From contig JAJEKV010000058.1 of NCBI GenBank assembly GCA_021234155.1, positions 3,668,600 to 3,732,599 of the forward strand: DNA of 64,000 nucleotides, in the 5' to 3' direction. Shown piece after piece: positions 1 to 12,057 of this stretch. This DNA comes from Isoetes taiwanensis (taxonomy: Eukaryota > Streptophyta > Lycopodiopsida > Isoetales > Isoetaceae). The first letter of the stretch is position 1. Each line of letters starts with the position of its first letter. The notes under the pieces are model-generated. The model did no database searches and was not told where the DNA came from. It was given only the letters and a program-made list of their open reading frames with translations. The position numbers were made by a program, and so were the translations under genes.

Positions 1-2900
1 TGCCGTGCCGTTTGCCAAAGCCGAAACATTCGCTGCCAGTCCAAAGACGATGACGAAAAGTCAATCACCTCAACATGCTATCCCCGGTGTCGCCCATCAT
101 TGGCCATAACTCATCAACGTTGCGCCAAACCAAACTGTTTCGACCATTGTTAAGAGCTGGAAGGTGGAACCAAAGGCAAATCCAAAGCATTATCAGTACA
201 CCCAGAAAAGCCAAAGTTTCCTCCCTGAAGCCGATATTCTCATGTAACCCCACCTTTCCGTCCCATGTATCAAAGTCAGTGACACGTCTCTCTCCATGAC
301 TATTCGGGAGAGATCCGGTGACTAATTCTTTTCCATTGATGACTTGATAGATGCATTGATTATCTCCAACGACAAATCATTTGTTTCAGCAGTACTGCCA
401 TTCCATCCCCGCAGAGTACGTTTAGCACCAGTCCTTTCAAAGTAGCATATACTTCTTTGTTTCGGCATTAATAACCGAGGAGAATAGTTGCCACGACCAC
501 AGCATGTTCGAATACCGCGCCCCCGAATACTCAATATTCGCCTTCATGCACTGCTGCATCAACCCCGTTACAATTTTTATGCTCCCCAAGACTACGCAGC
601 ACTATCTCGCGAGGCCAAAAACAAGAAAGTCGGTCTCTGAAAGCACCGCAGTACACATGTCAGTATTTATGCTAACGCGATCAATAAGCGCAACAAGACA
701 AGGTAGATAATACCGCCGCAGTTCTACCACTACGGGGAATATGTCGAAGACCATCAGCAGATGCAGAACAATGGGGATAACCTAGTATTCACGCAGCCGC
801 CTGTATTCACCAGACCCCTTCAAGACGACCATAATAAGTCGGCGAATCACCTTTTTAGGTACTAACATTACAGTTCGTTTGTTCACTATAACTCTGTTCA
901 GAGGGAGATAAGAGAGCACATACCACTGGCCTTTCAGAGGCTGTTTCTCGAGTTGGCCACAAAGTTATTTCGGTTCCCTTCAGCTGTCTCTACCGCATCA
1001 AAGGAAGACCCACGCCTTGCGTTCATTCTCAAGACAGTAGAGTTTACAAGCCAAAGGGGATTATAGTGCCGGTCGAAAGTCGGTACGCACGACAACTCAC
1101 CATTGCCGACGTCTTTGGGGAGAATTCATTCACTCAACATTTCCTCGAATAAAGCTCAATAATCTCACTTCCTGGTCAGTTAACAGTAAAAGCAAATATG
1201 ATAGTGGGGAATGGTCAATTATCAAGGGTCGAAGGGTTGCAGCTCATAATGAGCGTGAAGGCGCGTTTTACCCGTTTCACGTGATGCCGTTCTATTGTAC
1301 ACGGCGACAGGCACGTGTTCATTACATATCTTCACCGTTATCACAGACAAGCAAAATCTCATTCAGTACCGTAGCCGCACGAAACCAAAGATCCTTCACC
1401 TACGGAAGAAGAAATGCTAGACGGAGTTAGAAACTTACTTCAGCGGGAAGAAGACTCCAAACAGCATTCAATGATGTGAGAAAGACCATTACTCGAGCAT
1501 TTCAATTTTAGCAAGAACAGTCTTGAGCGTTTATCAATTACATTACGTTTTTCTGCTCACCCTTTCTTTTTGTTTAAGCGCCGCGAAGTTTAACTATCGA
1601 ACAAAGCTCGTATCCTTTGAGGGGCAGAGGCCTGCAGCAACATCGTTTGCGCGTCACCGGTTAACGATGAAAAGGTGTCAGCAACCGCAGAACTGACCGA
1701 CCAAAGCGTTACTTCACCAAAGATTTATACCTTCGAGCAAGCCCATGCCGTTCGGTTAGTGAGCGATCAACCCGCCGAAAGGCATCACCAACCGTATCGG
1801 TGAAAGCCGTATCTTCGAGGCTCCATGTCGTACAGCAAAGAGTTCAACGGTTCCGCATGACGAAGCGTCGCGGAAAGCGCCTGTAACGGTGCATCAAGCA
1901 CGCTAGCTCCAGTGAGTACGGCTTGTTTAAACCGCCAGCTTCATGCTTCGATTGAGGGGACAACGGCATTCTCGCCCGTAGCAGCGAACGTCAAAGACAT
2001 CGAAGCGCAGCTCGTATGTTCCTCGCTGGCGTCGCCGCCGTCGTTTGCTGTATGAAGTGCTACCCGCATTTCGCGTCGCAATGGTTCTAAAACATTAACA
2101 TCTTCTAAGAACGCCCCCTTCTGCCGTGGTTCCGGCAACCGAATAAATCCTTCGTCGTGCTGATTGCCGTCTCATCTTCAAAGATAAATACAGTCTATCA
2201 GCGCTGGGGAGCACTTAATATTCGAAGACAACAATTGTTGCCGAAGTTTCGAGAAAATGGCATGGGGAAGAAGCTAAAGAAATACCGAAGATGCATTTCC
2301 GGGGCTGGGGACACATGCAAACGAAATTAAGCCGAAGTTATGATGGAGAGTTCAAAACTCCCGGCTCGAAGATCGCCAGGATAACATGGTCGAAGAAAGA
2401 GGGTTTCGGCGCTGGTCTCGCCCAGCGCAAAGCGATTATCTCCAAGACAGATTCGCCATCTTCTTCGCTGAAAGGGCATAACGACAGCCTGTGTTTCCTA
2501 CCGGTAATCTCGCCCGATAATCGAGCCCAGTTTCTGGATTGAAGCCACGCAGGGTTTCCGGCAATAAGATCGTTCAGCGAGGTGGCGCTTAAAACACTGT
2601 GAGCAGAAGGAAAGAGAAATGTGATTCATTGAAGTCGCCTCGCGTATTGCCATATTCTCCGCTCGGCCGCTTTCAACCGTGCAGCCACTGGTTAAAGATC
2701 GAGTACCAACATTACCGAAACGTTGCTCACCAGAACGGGATCACCGCCCATGCAGCAACGTTCCGGGATAGATATGTCCGCTAACGACATCGCTGCCCCA
2801 CGCTAACCCATAAAGGCATATATCTACCGCTAACCGGCATAGGCTAGTTTGGCTACCGGTGGTGATCCATTCCCTTGTTATTAGAAGGCAAGTTAGACAA
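1..2900. other. Unassigned region, no gene recognised
   Basis: No open frame here exceeds about 80 codons and none resembles a protein family I know. The base composition is close to that of the decayed retroelements further on, with many CGAAG and GCCGA words, so an old transposon is the likeliest source. I found no terminal repeats, zinc knuckle, reverse transcriptase or integrase motif. A minus-strand frame at 65-253 contains a run reading roughly NNGRNSLVWRN, which vaguely resembles the end of plant LINE proteins but is too short to assign. Confidence 0.4.
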
Positions 2901-4500
2901 CTTATTTTCGGTTATCAAGGAGTCAACCTTACTCAGCCTTTGTATTAGTGAACTGCGACCTGGTTAGAAAGCCAATATTGGCTGTTTCTCCATGGATAAT
3001 ACACGCACGGGCTCCATTGGATATGGAGGGATCACATTTCTTTTCCCCTTCATATCTCGAGGAGCACAGATCTCATTTCACTCGAGCAGACTTGGTCTTT
3101 ATTGCTAAGGTCATTGGGGAACCCCTCGCTGGCTGAAATCAAGAAGGCTCTCGATCGGTTGTCCATGGGCCGGAAAGTTTACTCCAAGCCGTACTTTTAG
3201 GCAATCAAGCATCTACTCTTGGATTACCTTTCCAAGCCGCAGAGGGATGCCGACTAATCTTCGTAGAAAGGGAATCATCACTTGCCTTAGAGGCCGATCC
3301 TGCCCAAATGTGTGGAGGCCTGCTCACCAAAACCCCTAAGCCCTCTTCTTCCCAAGATGTGGTTATCCCTAGCCAATCTTAGTTCTGAAGTTTGACGTAA
3401 AAGTTTCAAAACTGGTAGCTTCTGTGGTTTGAGAGCTGAGCTATACGGGTGGCTGTCCCAATGAGCCCCCTAAAATCTGCATCTCGGTTAACCTCTTTAA
3501 GCCTCTTCCCCATGCCATTTTCTTCAAAGGCTTCAACAATGAGATTGTTGAGTTTGCTCTTCAAGTGTCCGGTCTCCCACTGCCTTGTGAGAAGTGTGCA
3601 GCCTTGGTACATGCTGGGGAAATCTATGACCCAATAGTTGTAGATGAGGTTGGCAAATCAATGCTCTTTGATAACGAAGGATTTATTCCAGTTGCAAGGT
3701 CCCACAAACAAAGGGACAGTCTCCGAAATCTCTATGCAGAACATGCTGAATATTCTGGCTATAACCGCTATGGGGATCCCAAGATGCCTCCCCCTGTAAC
3801 AGACAAACAGAAAACGGCCTTGCTTGAAAGGGAACCCTCCTGCTCTTCCCAAGCTCGCTCGATCCACCTTGTCCCGACATCTTACCTGCTAGAAGGTGAA
3901 CCATCGGCAGTTGGCCAAAGAAGTCACCGCCCTCTCAATCAAGCATAGAGGTTGCAGGACAAACTAAGCCGCCCGCCCTCCTCAAAGTTAACCGCTTGGT
4001 CCCTCTCTCTCCACAGTAGAGCCCTACCTCGGCCACAAGGCCTCCCTGCTATGTCCCCATTATCAGAGGCCGCCTCCGCTATACTGCACTCCGGCCAGAT
4101 CCTTCCCTTCTCTCTCTTGAGCAAAGATCACCCCCTCAAGAGGTAGCTCTGGCCATGGCCTCCCCGCCGCGACCACCTGGTTGAAGGTTGCCGACCGCTA
4201 CATCGCACCCGCTATCCTTTCCTCTTTCTCTTGGAGCAACATCAGCTCCTTAAGAGGTTCTCATCCCCGCAGATCGATCTAAGGAAATACCTTTTGATAG
4301 TCAAGTTCCCGAGGACCCCTTGGTGGTAGAAGATGTTCGGCACCTTTCTCATCCGGATATCTCAGCCGCATTCTCGTGATGTTGCTCCGGAGGTACCGCC
4401 TCAAAGTTCTCCGGAAGCTTCGATTGATGAAGTTAAACTCGTAAGAAGCTAAACAAAAGAAGAAAAAGTGGCCGAAAGAAAGCTAATAAGGAGTTCTGAA
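2900..4500 (+). pseudogene. LINE ORF1 remnant (DUF4283 plus zinc knuckle)
   Basis: This is the RNA-binding ORF1 of a plant LINE, broken by frameshifts. A segment around 2948-3136 reads like the DUF4283 domain: a PWIIHARAPL piece followed by RADLVFIAKVIGEPLAG, matching the family pattern of a tryptophan-containing strand and then an 'IASxIGxPL' helix. Around 3460-3660 a second piece reads ICISVNLFKPLPHAI and then GLPLPCEKCAALVHAGE. This is the typical strand-rich linker and zinc knuckle; the CX2CX4H part is present, but the last cysteine position is tyrosine. The region after 3950 is rich in serine and proline codons with repeated leucine, alanine and arginine, as in variable ORF1 C-termini. 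Coding capacity is lost. The function is inferred from the domain order and the ORF2 that follows. Confidence 0.7.
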
Positions 4501-5835
4501 TTCCATGGCTAAGTTTCTTAGATCACTCTAGAGATGATATCGCTAAAAAGAAAATGATTTATCGAGTTGTTAGTCGATATCGATTAATGGAGTTGGATTC
4601 CCGTGTTAGTTTCTCATTTTATCGGCACCGGTTACTTTAGATGCTCGCTGGTCTTCTAAGCTCCCTTGGGGCCGAATCGTTATACAAGTGCATCCGTGGA
4701 GGTTGGGTCCGCGTGAAGTTTTTCTTCTTCCATCGGATGCTGAACTTTTGGTTTCACATGTTGGTTACTCGTGCAGGGCTGCATACTGCATAAAGGCTTT
4801 GATAAGTTTTGTAACTGCTGTGATGAAATGACTTATTAATGGATGCTCTTTAATGAACTTGTCTACTATTCTTAGTCTCGATGTACACAGAACAAGCAAT
4901 CACATTAAGGTTGGAATTTAAAACCAGACACCTTCCATCTTTCACTCAGGCTACAATCAACCCTTCCAGCTTATGAATGGATGATCTTATTCATTCTACT
5001 ATCATATTTTTTGTATTGTCTTTAGGAGCCAAGCTAAAGGGCTTGATTAGGGTGGAAGTTGAGGGTTTGCATGTGGAATGCTGTAGTGGACGGAGATAAG
5101 GTTGATTCTCCTAAAGACATCCTCATTTATTGGCCGTAAAAAACTTTCAACCATGGTGGGTTAATCATTACCGTGACTTCATTGACCTGCTATGATCCTT
5201 TGTGTTTAGGGGGATGGGCCTCTCTTGTGCGTATGGTTATAGGAGCGTGGGATCCTTCCTTTGATGCTTTTTCCAAATGTATTGGGACTAATTTGAGGAG
5301 GGTCAAATGTCAGGTATGGGGAAAACAATGGCCCTTGGGGCAATCCTAGAAAGGGATAGTGGGTCAAAAGGGCATGTGCTCTCTTCATATCGGTGGTTCG
5401 CCTCCTCTAGGCTCTAGAAACACATCATGGTGGACAGGGAGTTATGGGTGATCAAGGGGGGGTCTTAAAATTGGGGAACTAAAATGGAGGGGGGAGAGTA
5501 TTTGGGAATGTTGGGCCTAAAAGAAAAGCGTGTTTCGCCTTGGCTTGTTATGATACTTTATAGGATCATTGTCTTGGGGGTCCTCGTGGGCTTATAGTCC
5601 CTCGCTATTAATGTGATTTCGAGTTATCCCCTACTTTGATCTGCATCTCTTGGTGGTGGGTCTTCCTCTTGACATATTCCCTAGATTGGTAAGAATGGGG
5701 GTGTGGGGCTATTGTACGATGTGCATTATTCTACCTTGATACTGCTGTTCCTTGCGGGCCCTATAGCTTTGATCTTGCCCCTCATCTGGTATGGTATCTC
5801 CGTGCCCAAGTGTTGACTTCTTGTTTTTAATATTA
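4500..5835 (+). other. Stretch between LINE ORF1 and ORF2, no clear domain
   Basis: No protein domain is recognisable. It probably holds the eroded C-terminal part of ORF1 and the inter-ORF spacer, but at about 1.3 kb it is longer than the usual spacer of plant L1 elements. I see no inserted element with recognisable ends. Confidence 0.4.
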
Positions 5836-8800
5836 TGAAGATCGCCCCATGGAATCTTTAGGGGCATAAAAGGTGTTCTTAAACTGGCTGATTGCAGCAA
5901 TCTTCGCTCCATGAAGGCAGATATTATAATTATTCGTGTGAACATGTGCTCCCACCTCCGGTGCAAGCTCTTTGGGTAAATGTGGGTCGGCAACTATTCC
6001 TCCCCGCCAGTCAGCCAGGGAACAACAAAAGGGGGTATGCGATATTGGAAAGGTTTAAAGTAAAATCATTCTCGCAGTGGATGGAGATGGCGGTGGTTAC
6101 CTTTGAAATGGAAGAATTGTCATCGGGGAATCATCAATGTTTATACCCATTAAGTCATGTGGAAGGAAATTGAGTTCCGACCCTCTCCGTGCTGTAACAC
6201 ACAATGTATAATTGGATCCTTGAGGAGACATTAATATGACTCCATACATGGACTGTATGTAGGGTTACATAGAAACCTATCAACTCAGGAGTGGAACCTT
6301 TTAAATCTCGAATTCGGCTACTTGATAATGCCGATTTGCCTTGGTTCCGCCTTCCAATGCCACTCTTTTCATGGTCAAACAAGCAAAAGGGACAGATGAA
6401 GTTTACCGCTTGTTGGATAGGTTCTATATGGCCATGTCATGGTTTTATGGACAGGCGTGTTGAGGGTGAGTTGGCATTTTCTCACCGATCATGTCCCCCA
6501 AAGCCAACCTTGAAGATGTTTCAACTACCCGTGATGGATTAAACATTCCCTTCAAGTTTAATACGTCCCACGGGAAGGAGGTCAGAAGTCTCTTTTAGGG
6601 TCTTTTGTTTCACCAGCGGCTGTTGATAACACATATAGTATGAAGGTGATGGGTTAGAAAGATTGGGCTTATCAAGCCGGCGGGTAAAAGGGTGGGGCAG
6701 TGAATAGAGCTATGGAGTTTAAAAAGGGAAAAGGATGAAGTCTACAATCTTCTCGAGAGAGGTCAAACAGAGTCGCTATTGATCCATAATATGGCAAAAT
6801 GTAATACAGTAGGAGCAAAGCAAAGAAAAGCCAAGGCAATAGAGAGGAGGAGGAGGCCAGAGGAGCTGCACCGCCCAAAACCAATGGTATGCCGAATCAG
6901 ACCATGGAAAACTCTAAATAAAGTTTCTTTAGATGGCAGGGGCTAGATTAGCGTAAAATAGTATGGTAACGGTGAAGGATGATAACTTCACGCATTCTGA
7001 AGACTCACAGAAATCAGGTCCTTTTATATCGTGAAAAGCTTAGAAAAACACTGAAGAAGATCCCTACCCCCTGCTCCATCTTCAAATTAACTCCTAGCTG
7101 GCCAAGATGACTGTGGGGTGAGGGCGAAAAGGCCGATAATAGACATTTTACTCCATAATTTTGAGAAGGATGAGATCTACAAGACTTATGCTCTCTAGCC
7201 GCTGGAAAATCTCGTCCGATGGTTTCCGAATTCTTGTTGAATTTTGGGATGTTCCTGGGATGATTTTGTTAAGGCAGTCCGTGGTGCCGGGCCTCATATG
7301 CTCTACGTCTCATCTCTAGCACCGGGTTTTATCACGCCCGTCCCCAAGGTTCCTGTGCCTTAACCTTGAGTGAATGGAGGCCCATTGCTCTTACTAATGC
7401 CATCTATGTGCGATTATGAAAGTTATTGCCAATCGATTGAAACCCATACCAATAGGATCATCGATGGAGCAATCGTACCCTCTTGCTCGGCAGATATCCT
7501 CGATACTACCTCGCAGCCGTGAAGGGTTGCTGCATTGGTGTCGTCTCGTAACAAAAGTGTGTAATGATTAAGATGGATTTAGAAAGGCATATGATCTTCT
7601 TTAGATGTACAGTGGATTGTGTGCGCTATGGGTTATATGGGATTTGATGATCAATCTATTCGACTACCTAGGATGAACAACCTAGCCTCCCCCGCCTCTC
7701 GGGTCAAGCACCCGCAATCTTCTCGGGTCTATTTAAGCTCAAAGGTATAAGGCAAGGCTTTGCCCCCTTGCCCCCATCTCGCTTCTCATCATGGCAAATC
7801 TTTTAACAAGAATGGTCCACCCTCAAAGTAAATACGAGGGAATTTAGAAGGCTTGACCTTTCCGTGACGGTGTGGATAAGTCGAATACCATCATGCAAGA
7901 TGATTTACACGCTATGTTTCTTAGGTATGATGACAATGTACCCTTTACCTCATTCCGAGAGAGATCTTTGTTATCCTTGAGATTATCTCCGGGTATTGGC
8001 CTCAATGCCACTAAATGCTCCGTCTGCCAACTAAGGTGTTATTAACTCGAGCTGTGGGTTTGGGCTTCCCAAGAGTCTCTCGCCGGAATCATTTAAACTT
8101 CTGATTTCCTCAGCCGCTGACAGCCTTAAAGGACTCGGGCCCTATACTCGAGTAAACCCGAAAAGGTTGGTTTGTATTTTGCCAGAAGTGCCTTGCCTAC
8201 ACCGGGTCGAGTGACAAGCTTGCAAATGCGTTTCTTCCGCTCTCATATTTATTACTCATCACTATGGCGCCTGTATGTGCAACCAAACAAGGCAAACTAT
8301 CATCCGGAAATTCATCCGGGGGTATGGGCAAAGGTGGCCTCGCTTAACTCGTCAGATAGAAAAGATGGTGGTTTGGGTTGCAAAGATTCCTTCATAAGCC
8401 TTCCAAAGCCTCGCAAATTTGTCTCGGGCGAGCTTTACAAGGTGAGTCATCCTCGTTTAGATTTGTCTCATCGGGTTGAAACAAGCAACTTCCTTGGTGT
8501 GTTTTATCTCTTCCTAGAGATGAGCTTGGTGCTTTGTTCTATAATTTTACAGGCCCCGGAACTTCCCCGGGTTATGCTGAAAATTCTTAATGCTTGGTCA
8601 CAAAGATCTCTTCTCTCCTATGGATCCCTAGGATGCGGGTGGCTTAGTCTATTCTCGAACACTAGGATCCGGGAGAGGGTGGCCTTTGGCCCTCTCTACA
8701 CCCATCGTGACATCTTGTCAAATGGAAGAGTTGTGAATAACCCACCACAGTGACTTGTGGGTTACCGGTAGATGGGTTTCCGAATCAAGATTCATGACAA

Positions 8801-9717
8801 CTTCTCGAACCTGTGGGAAGGAGATCGAGGGTTTTGAAGGAAACTTAAGTGGAACGCCATTAATCGACATGGTGTATTGGGGTCACGGAGTCCTCGCCAT
8901 AAGGATGGGATAAATCAAGATAGTGTTAAAAGGATATACAGTGGATCTCGTGCTGTGACACCCCTCATAGCCGAGACTAGGCTTGAATTAGTTTGGCAGA
9001 CACCAAACCTTATCAGTTAAACTCCCCGGAAATCTATCTCGCTTTGTAGAAACAGCTTCGATGGTTAGCTCTTCAAGGGGATTAAGTACTAAGGAAAGGT
9101 TATTTCAAAAGGGTATCACTGCTGATGATAAATATCCATTGGGTCAAGCTGTGTCATCAATCAGAAGCATCTTTTCTCTCGCCCTTGGCCGCTTGTGCTT
9201 TTGGCAAGGGTCCGGGTCTTCCTATTATTGATATCATGTTAAGCCAACAAGTCTGGCCAGATCCGGGTTCTCATCATCGACGCGTCAGATAAGGCCTCGC
9301 GAATTGCCACTTAAGTTATCCGGAAGCACCAAAGGTGATGTGGCTTTAGGTGGTCAAGGATTCCATAGATAAGCTAAAGAATTTCTCACTTGGAGGTTGC
9401 CCGATGGCCCTACCTCATCACAAGAAGAAAGGGTTTGGAATATAACAGAGGACTTGATAAAGTTGGAACCTTGGTTGGGTTCCCCATTCTTACTCAAAGT
9501 GCTAACGGCTGATAATCTAGGCAAGTTAGTACTACCCCATAATAGGTGGGCCCCTCAGACCGAACCCGGGAGTCGGCTCTCGCTTATAGTACCCACTCTT
9601 AGTGAAGAAAGAAGAATCTCCTATAGTAGCTCTCTAGTGGGGAAGACGAACAGGCCCTCTTCTTATAGTACTTTGGGGCTTCCTCATCATCCAGATTCTA
9701 TTGTACATACTTTATAA
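5836..9717 (+). pseudogene. LINE ORF2 remnant: endonuclease, reverse transcriptase, zinc finger
   Basis: The frame opens with MKIAPWNL and continues ADCSNLRSMKADIIII, the start of an APE-type endonuclease (family pattern MKIxSWNxRG...KADIVxLQET). Near 6310-6500 it reads DNADLPWF...PLFSWSNKQ followed, after a frameshift, by an arginine/aspartate-rich stretch and a TDH-like piece, matching the FTWSN and SDH blocks. The reverse transcriptase shows IMKVIANRLKPI and ARQIS (about 7405-7500), KMDL...KAYD (about 7570), GIRQGFAPL (7742; family RGxRQGDPLSP), a YDDN run (about 7930; family YADD) and LSPGIGLNATKCS (about 7990). The frame at 8172-8753 is the best preserved part and contains the KDGGLGCKD motif that follows the RT. 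The zinc-finger segment near 9000-9250 is weak. Multiple stops and frameshifts make it a pseudogene. Confidence 0.8.
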
Positions 9718-9745
9718 TAATATATATATAATCTTACCATAAAAA
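9397..9745 (+). other. LINE 3' end and AT-rich tail
   Basis: An open frame of about 106 codons ends at 9717, directly before a TATATATATA run and an A-rich tail. It has no recognisable domain and may be the eroded C-terminus plus 3' UTR of the LINE. The short word TATAGTAC recurs in it (about 9585 and 9665) and also in the 3' part of the LINE-like insert at 27.3-28.86 kb. Confidence 0.45.
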
Positions 9746-12050
9746 AGTGATGATAGCTCGACCAGACTAGGCCATGCAAACTAAAGCTTTTCTGTGATTG
9801 TTATGTTATGTTTTTTCTCTCATATTTTTAGATTAGAAGCTCGTATATCACTGCGTGGACATTCTAATTTTGTAAAAGCCGAATGGTCAAGGCCGATCAC
9901 AAGTCGCTCCTCAATGTGAAAAAATGGCTTTAACTCAAAAAGTACGATGCACTGCGACTTCACGCACAAAGACTTTGTGCCGGGTACTCAAGATTTGCCA
10001 CATAAAATGGTCCCCTGCACAACAGCGATGCCCACCGGAGGACATATCACGCACATTAGCGACAACCTGAAGGTTTCACTTGCACTTTCCAAAAAGAGCT
10101 GCCTTCTTAGTGCCTATGTTTCAGCAAACCCAAATGAACAATCTCTTATGTGTTGAATTCAATTCTCCTCGCTTGTTGGAAAGTACATTGGGTGTCATTT
10201 GTATGTAGTTGATCTTTGTTGGCCTTGATGTTAATTGAAGAGCACCTGCATGGAGTTTTTGTTGCAAATTGTTTGGCTTCTCTCGTTGTTTTGGTTTAAG
10301 TTTGAGGGCAAAACCTCGCATGGAGTTTTTATTGCAGATTGTTCAAGTATCTTCCTGCTCTTTTTTGCTCTAAGTTTGAGGAAAATTCAGCCAACTATTT
10401 GGTCTGCTCACGTTTCCTTAGCAAAGGCATCCCTAACCTCTCGGCTTTCTTATTTAATGTTGCATCAGCCTTTTGAGGCGTATTCTTGAAGCAATCATTC
10501 GTGATCCATGCCGCTTGCACCCCTAATGCAAGTCATTCCTTAATCCTTTATCTTCGCTTGTCATCTTAATTCTTGATCTTTGTCTTTGTTTCATTCCTAC
10601 CCGTCGATGTCAGATCAAAGCGTTCTTTACGTGGTGGTATAAAGTCAATCCATGATGGTGTCCACCAAAGCGAACGTGCTTGCCCCTTTTGTTATTTCAC
10701 TCTCATTTTTGTTTCTTCCTATTAGGAGCTGGTCAATATAGATAGCTTATGAAAATGGTTGAACAATTAAATGATTTAACAATCTTATGCTTGTGAGTCC
10801 AAGAACCATATGACACGCTTTTTACCTTTTGCTCGCAAGTGCTATTGAAGAACCGGATTGTTCCGCAATTTTAACTCAAGACATAACCGGAAAGAAATAA
10901 GAAAACATCATGATCATCACCATGTAGAAATAAGCATAAGCATTGAAATAACCTGCAAGAATGCATACACATTCAAGGGTTTTGCTAATCAAGATTAAAA
11001 CCATACCTGATATCAAGAATAACCTAAGCATATCTGACTGCGGTCGCTCTTGAGCCTAGGATTATGTCCTTCATTTACAAGCCTTGCTAAATCCCAAGCA
11101 AAGATCTTTTAGATTGACTATAAGCTCGCCATTCCAATCGCATGCAGAAATTCCTGCACTTTAAAACAAAAGTTTGCGGTGTTTGTGCATGATCCGATGA
11201 TGTGCATTGGGTTGAAGAACAACAATTTCATAAAAGAAAAGAACAACGGCAAGAGCTCTCAATTGCAAAAGCTAAGAAAAGAAAAAGGTTGCAACGGTTT
11301 ATACATGAGCGATAAAGATCTTTTGTATTTGCCAAGCGAAGAACAAATCAGAGTGCAAAGAATAATTCATTCCTCGAATTGGCAAAGAACGACCAGGCTC
11401 GCTTCTTCTATTCGCTGATACAGCCCCCATCCCGCCACGAGCTCGAAGATACCTTGTACAGGAACGCCCGCCTTTGGATTCCAATGGTAGCACGGGCCGA
11501 CGGGCAGTCACGGAGTGTCTGCCTCGACCGCTTTATCCAAGGCAGAGGGGCTGCCTCGAACGTGAAGTCACTTATGCCCCAGATTCGCGCCACGCGGCTA
11601 GAATGGCGCGCGGAAACTGCAGAATCGTCGCGGAAATTCGTAACGTCGTAAGCAATGTCGCTAAAATTGTGACAACATTCGTGAAAGAATGGTTGCCACG
11701 CAGCGGGCGCTCATTGGATGGGCATGAATCTAGGCACCCTGACTTTACGTTGCCAGACTGACCTGGTGTTGACCTGTGCGATGCCCAAGATCTTGGGCAG
11801 GACCTCGTTTAGGGCACCCCAGTGTGAGGGGAGGTGCCCAGAATCGCAAAATGGAGACCAGATTGGGCAAAAATTTAAACGCGATTTGGCGCCATAAGTG
11901 TGATTTCAATCTTAATTTCAAAATTAGTTGTTCTATTGGCTGATTGTCAGTCGGAGGCCCATAACCCTAAGGTCCGACCACCAAGCATATGGGCTGCAGC
12001 ATCATCACATGGAGGAACCACGCATTATTTCTGATGGCCTCAAGTCTGGT
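9746..12050. other. Unassigned region between LINE and PPR remnant
   Basis: No domain is recognised. A tandem duplication lies at 10248-10381. The 11.4-11.75 kb part is GC-rich with overlapping frames on both strands, but none reads like a known family, and codon use looks random. The sequence after 11900 may be the 5' flank of the PPR gene. Confidence 0.4.
10248..10381 (+). repeat. Imperfect tandem duplication, about 70-bp unit
   Basis: The words GCATGGAGTTTTTGTTGCA (10248) and GCATGGAGTTTTTATTGCA (10318) start two copies that both end in TTTAAGTTTGAGG or CTAAGTTTGAGG. The copies differ by substitutions and small indels. Confidence 0.7.
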
Positions 12051-12057
12051 CTGAAAA

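Larger units (their letters stand above)
2900..9745 (+). mobile_element. Decayed L1-type LINE retrotransposon, near full length
   Basis: A non-LTR retrotransposon can be followed in order along the + strand: an ORF1 nucleic-acid-binding protein (about 2.95-3.9 kb), the start of an ORF2 endonuclease (5836), the endonuclease core (to about 6560), reverse transcriptase (about 7150-8250), the post-RT GGLG segment (about 8340) and a zinc-finger-like segment (about 9000-9250). It ends in an AT-rich tail with TATATATATA at about 9719 and a short A run near 9740-9746. Numerous stops and frameshifts interrupt both ORFs, so it cannot be autonomous. I did not find target-site duplications. The order and spacing fit plant L1 elements, although the stretch between ORF1 and ORF2 is longer than usual and may hold further insertions. 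Confidence 0.8.
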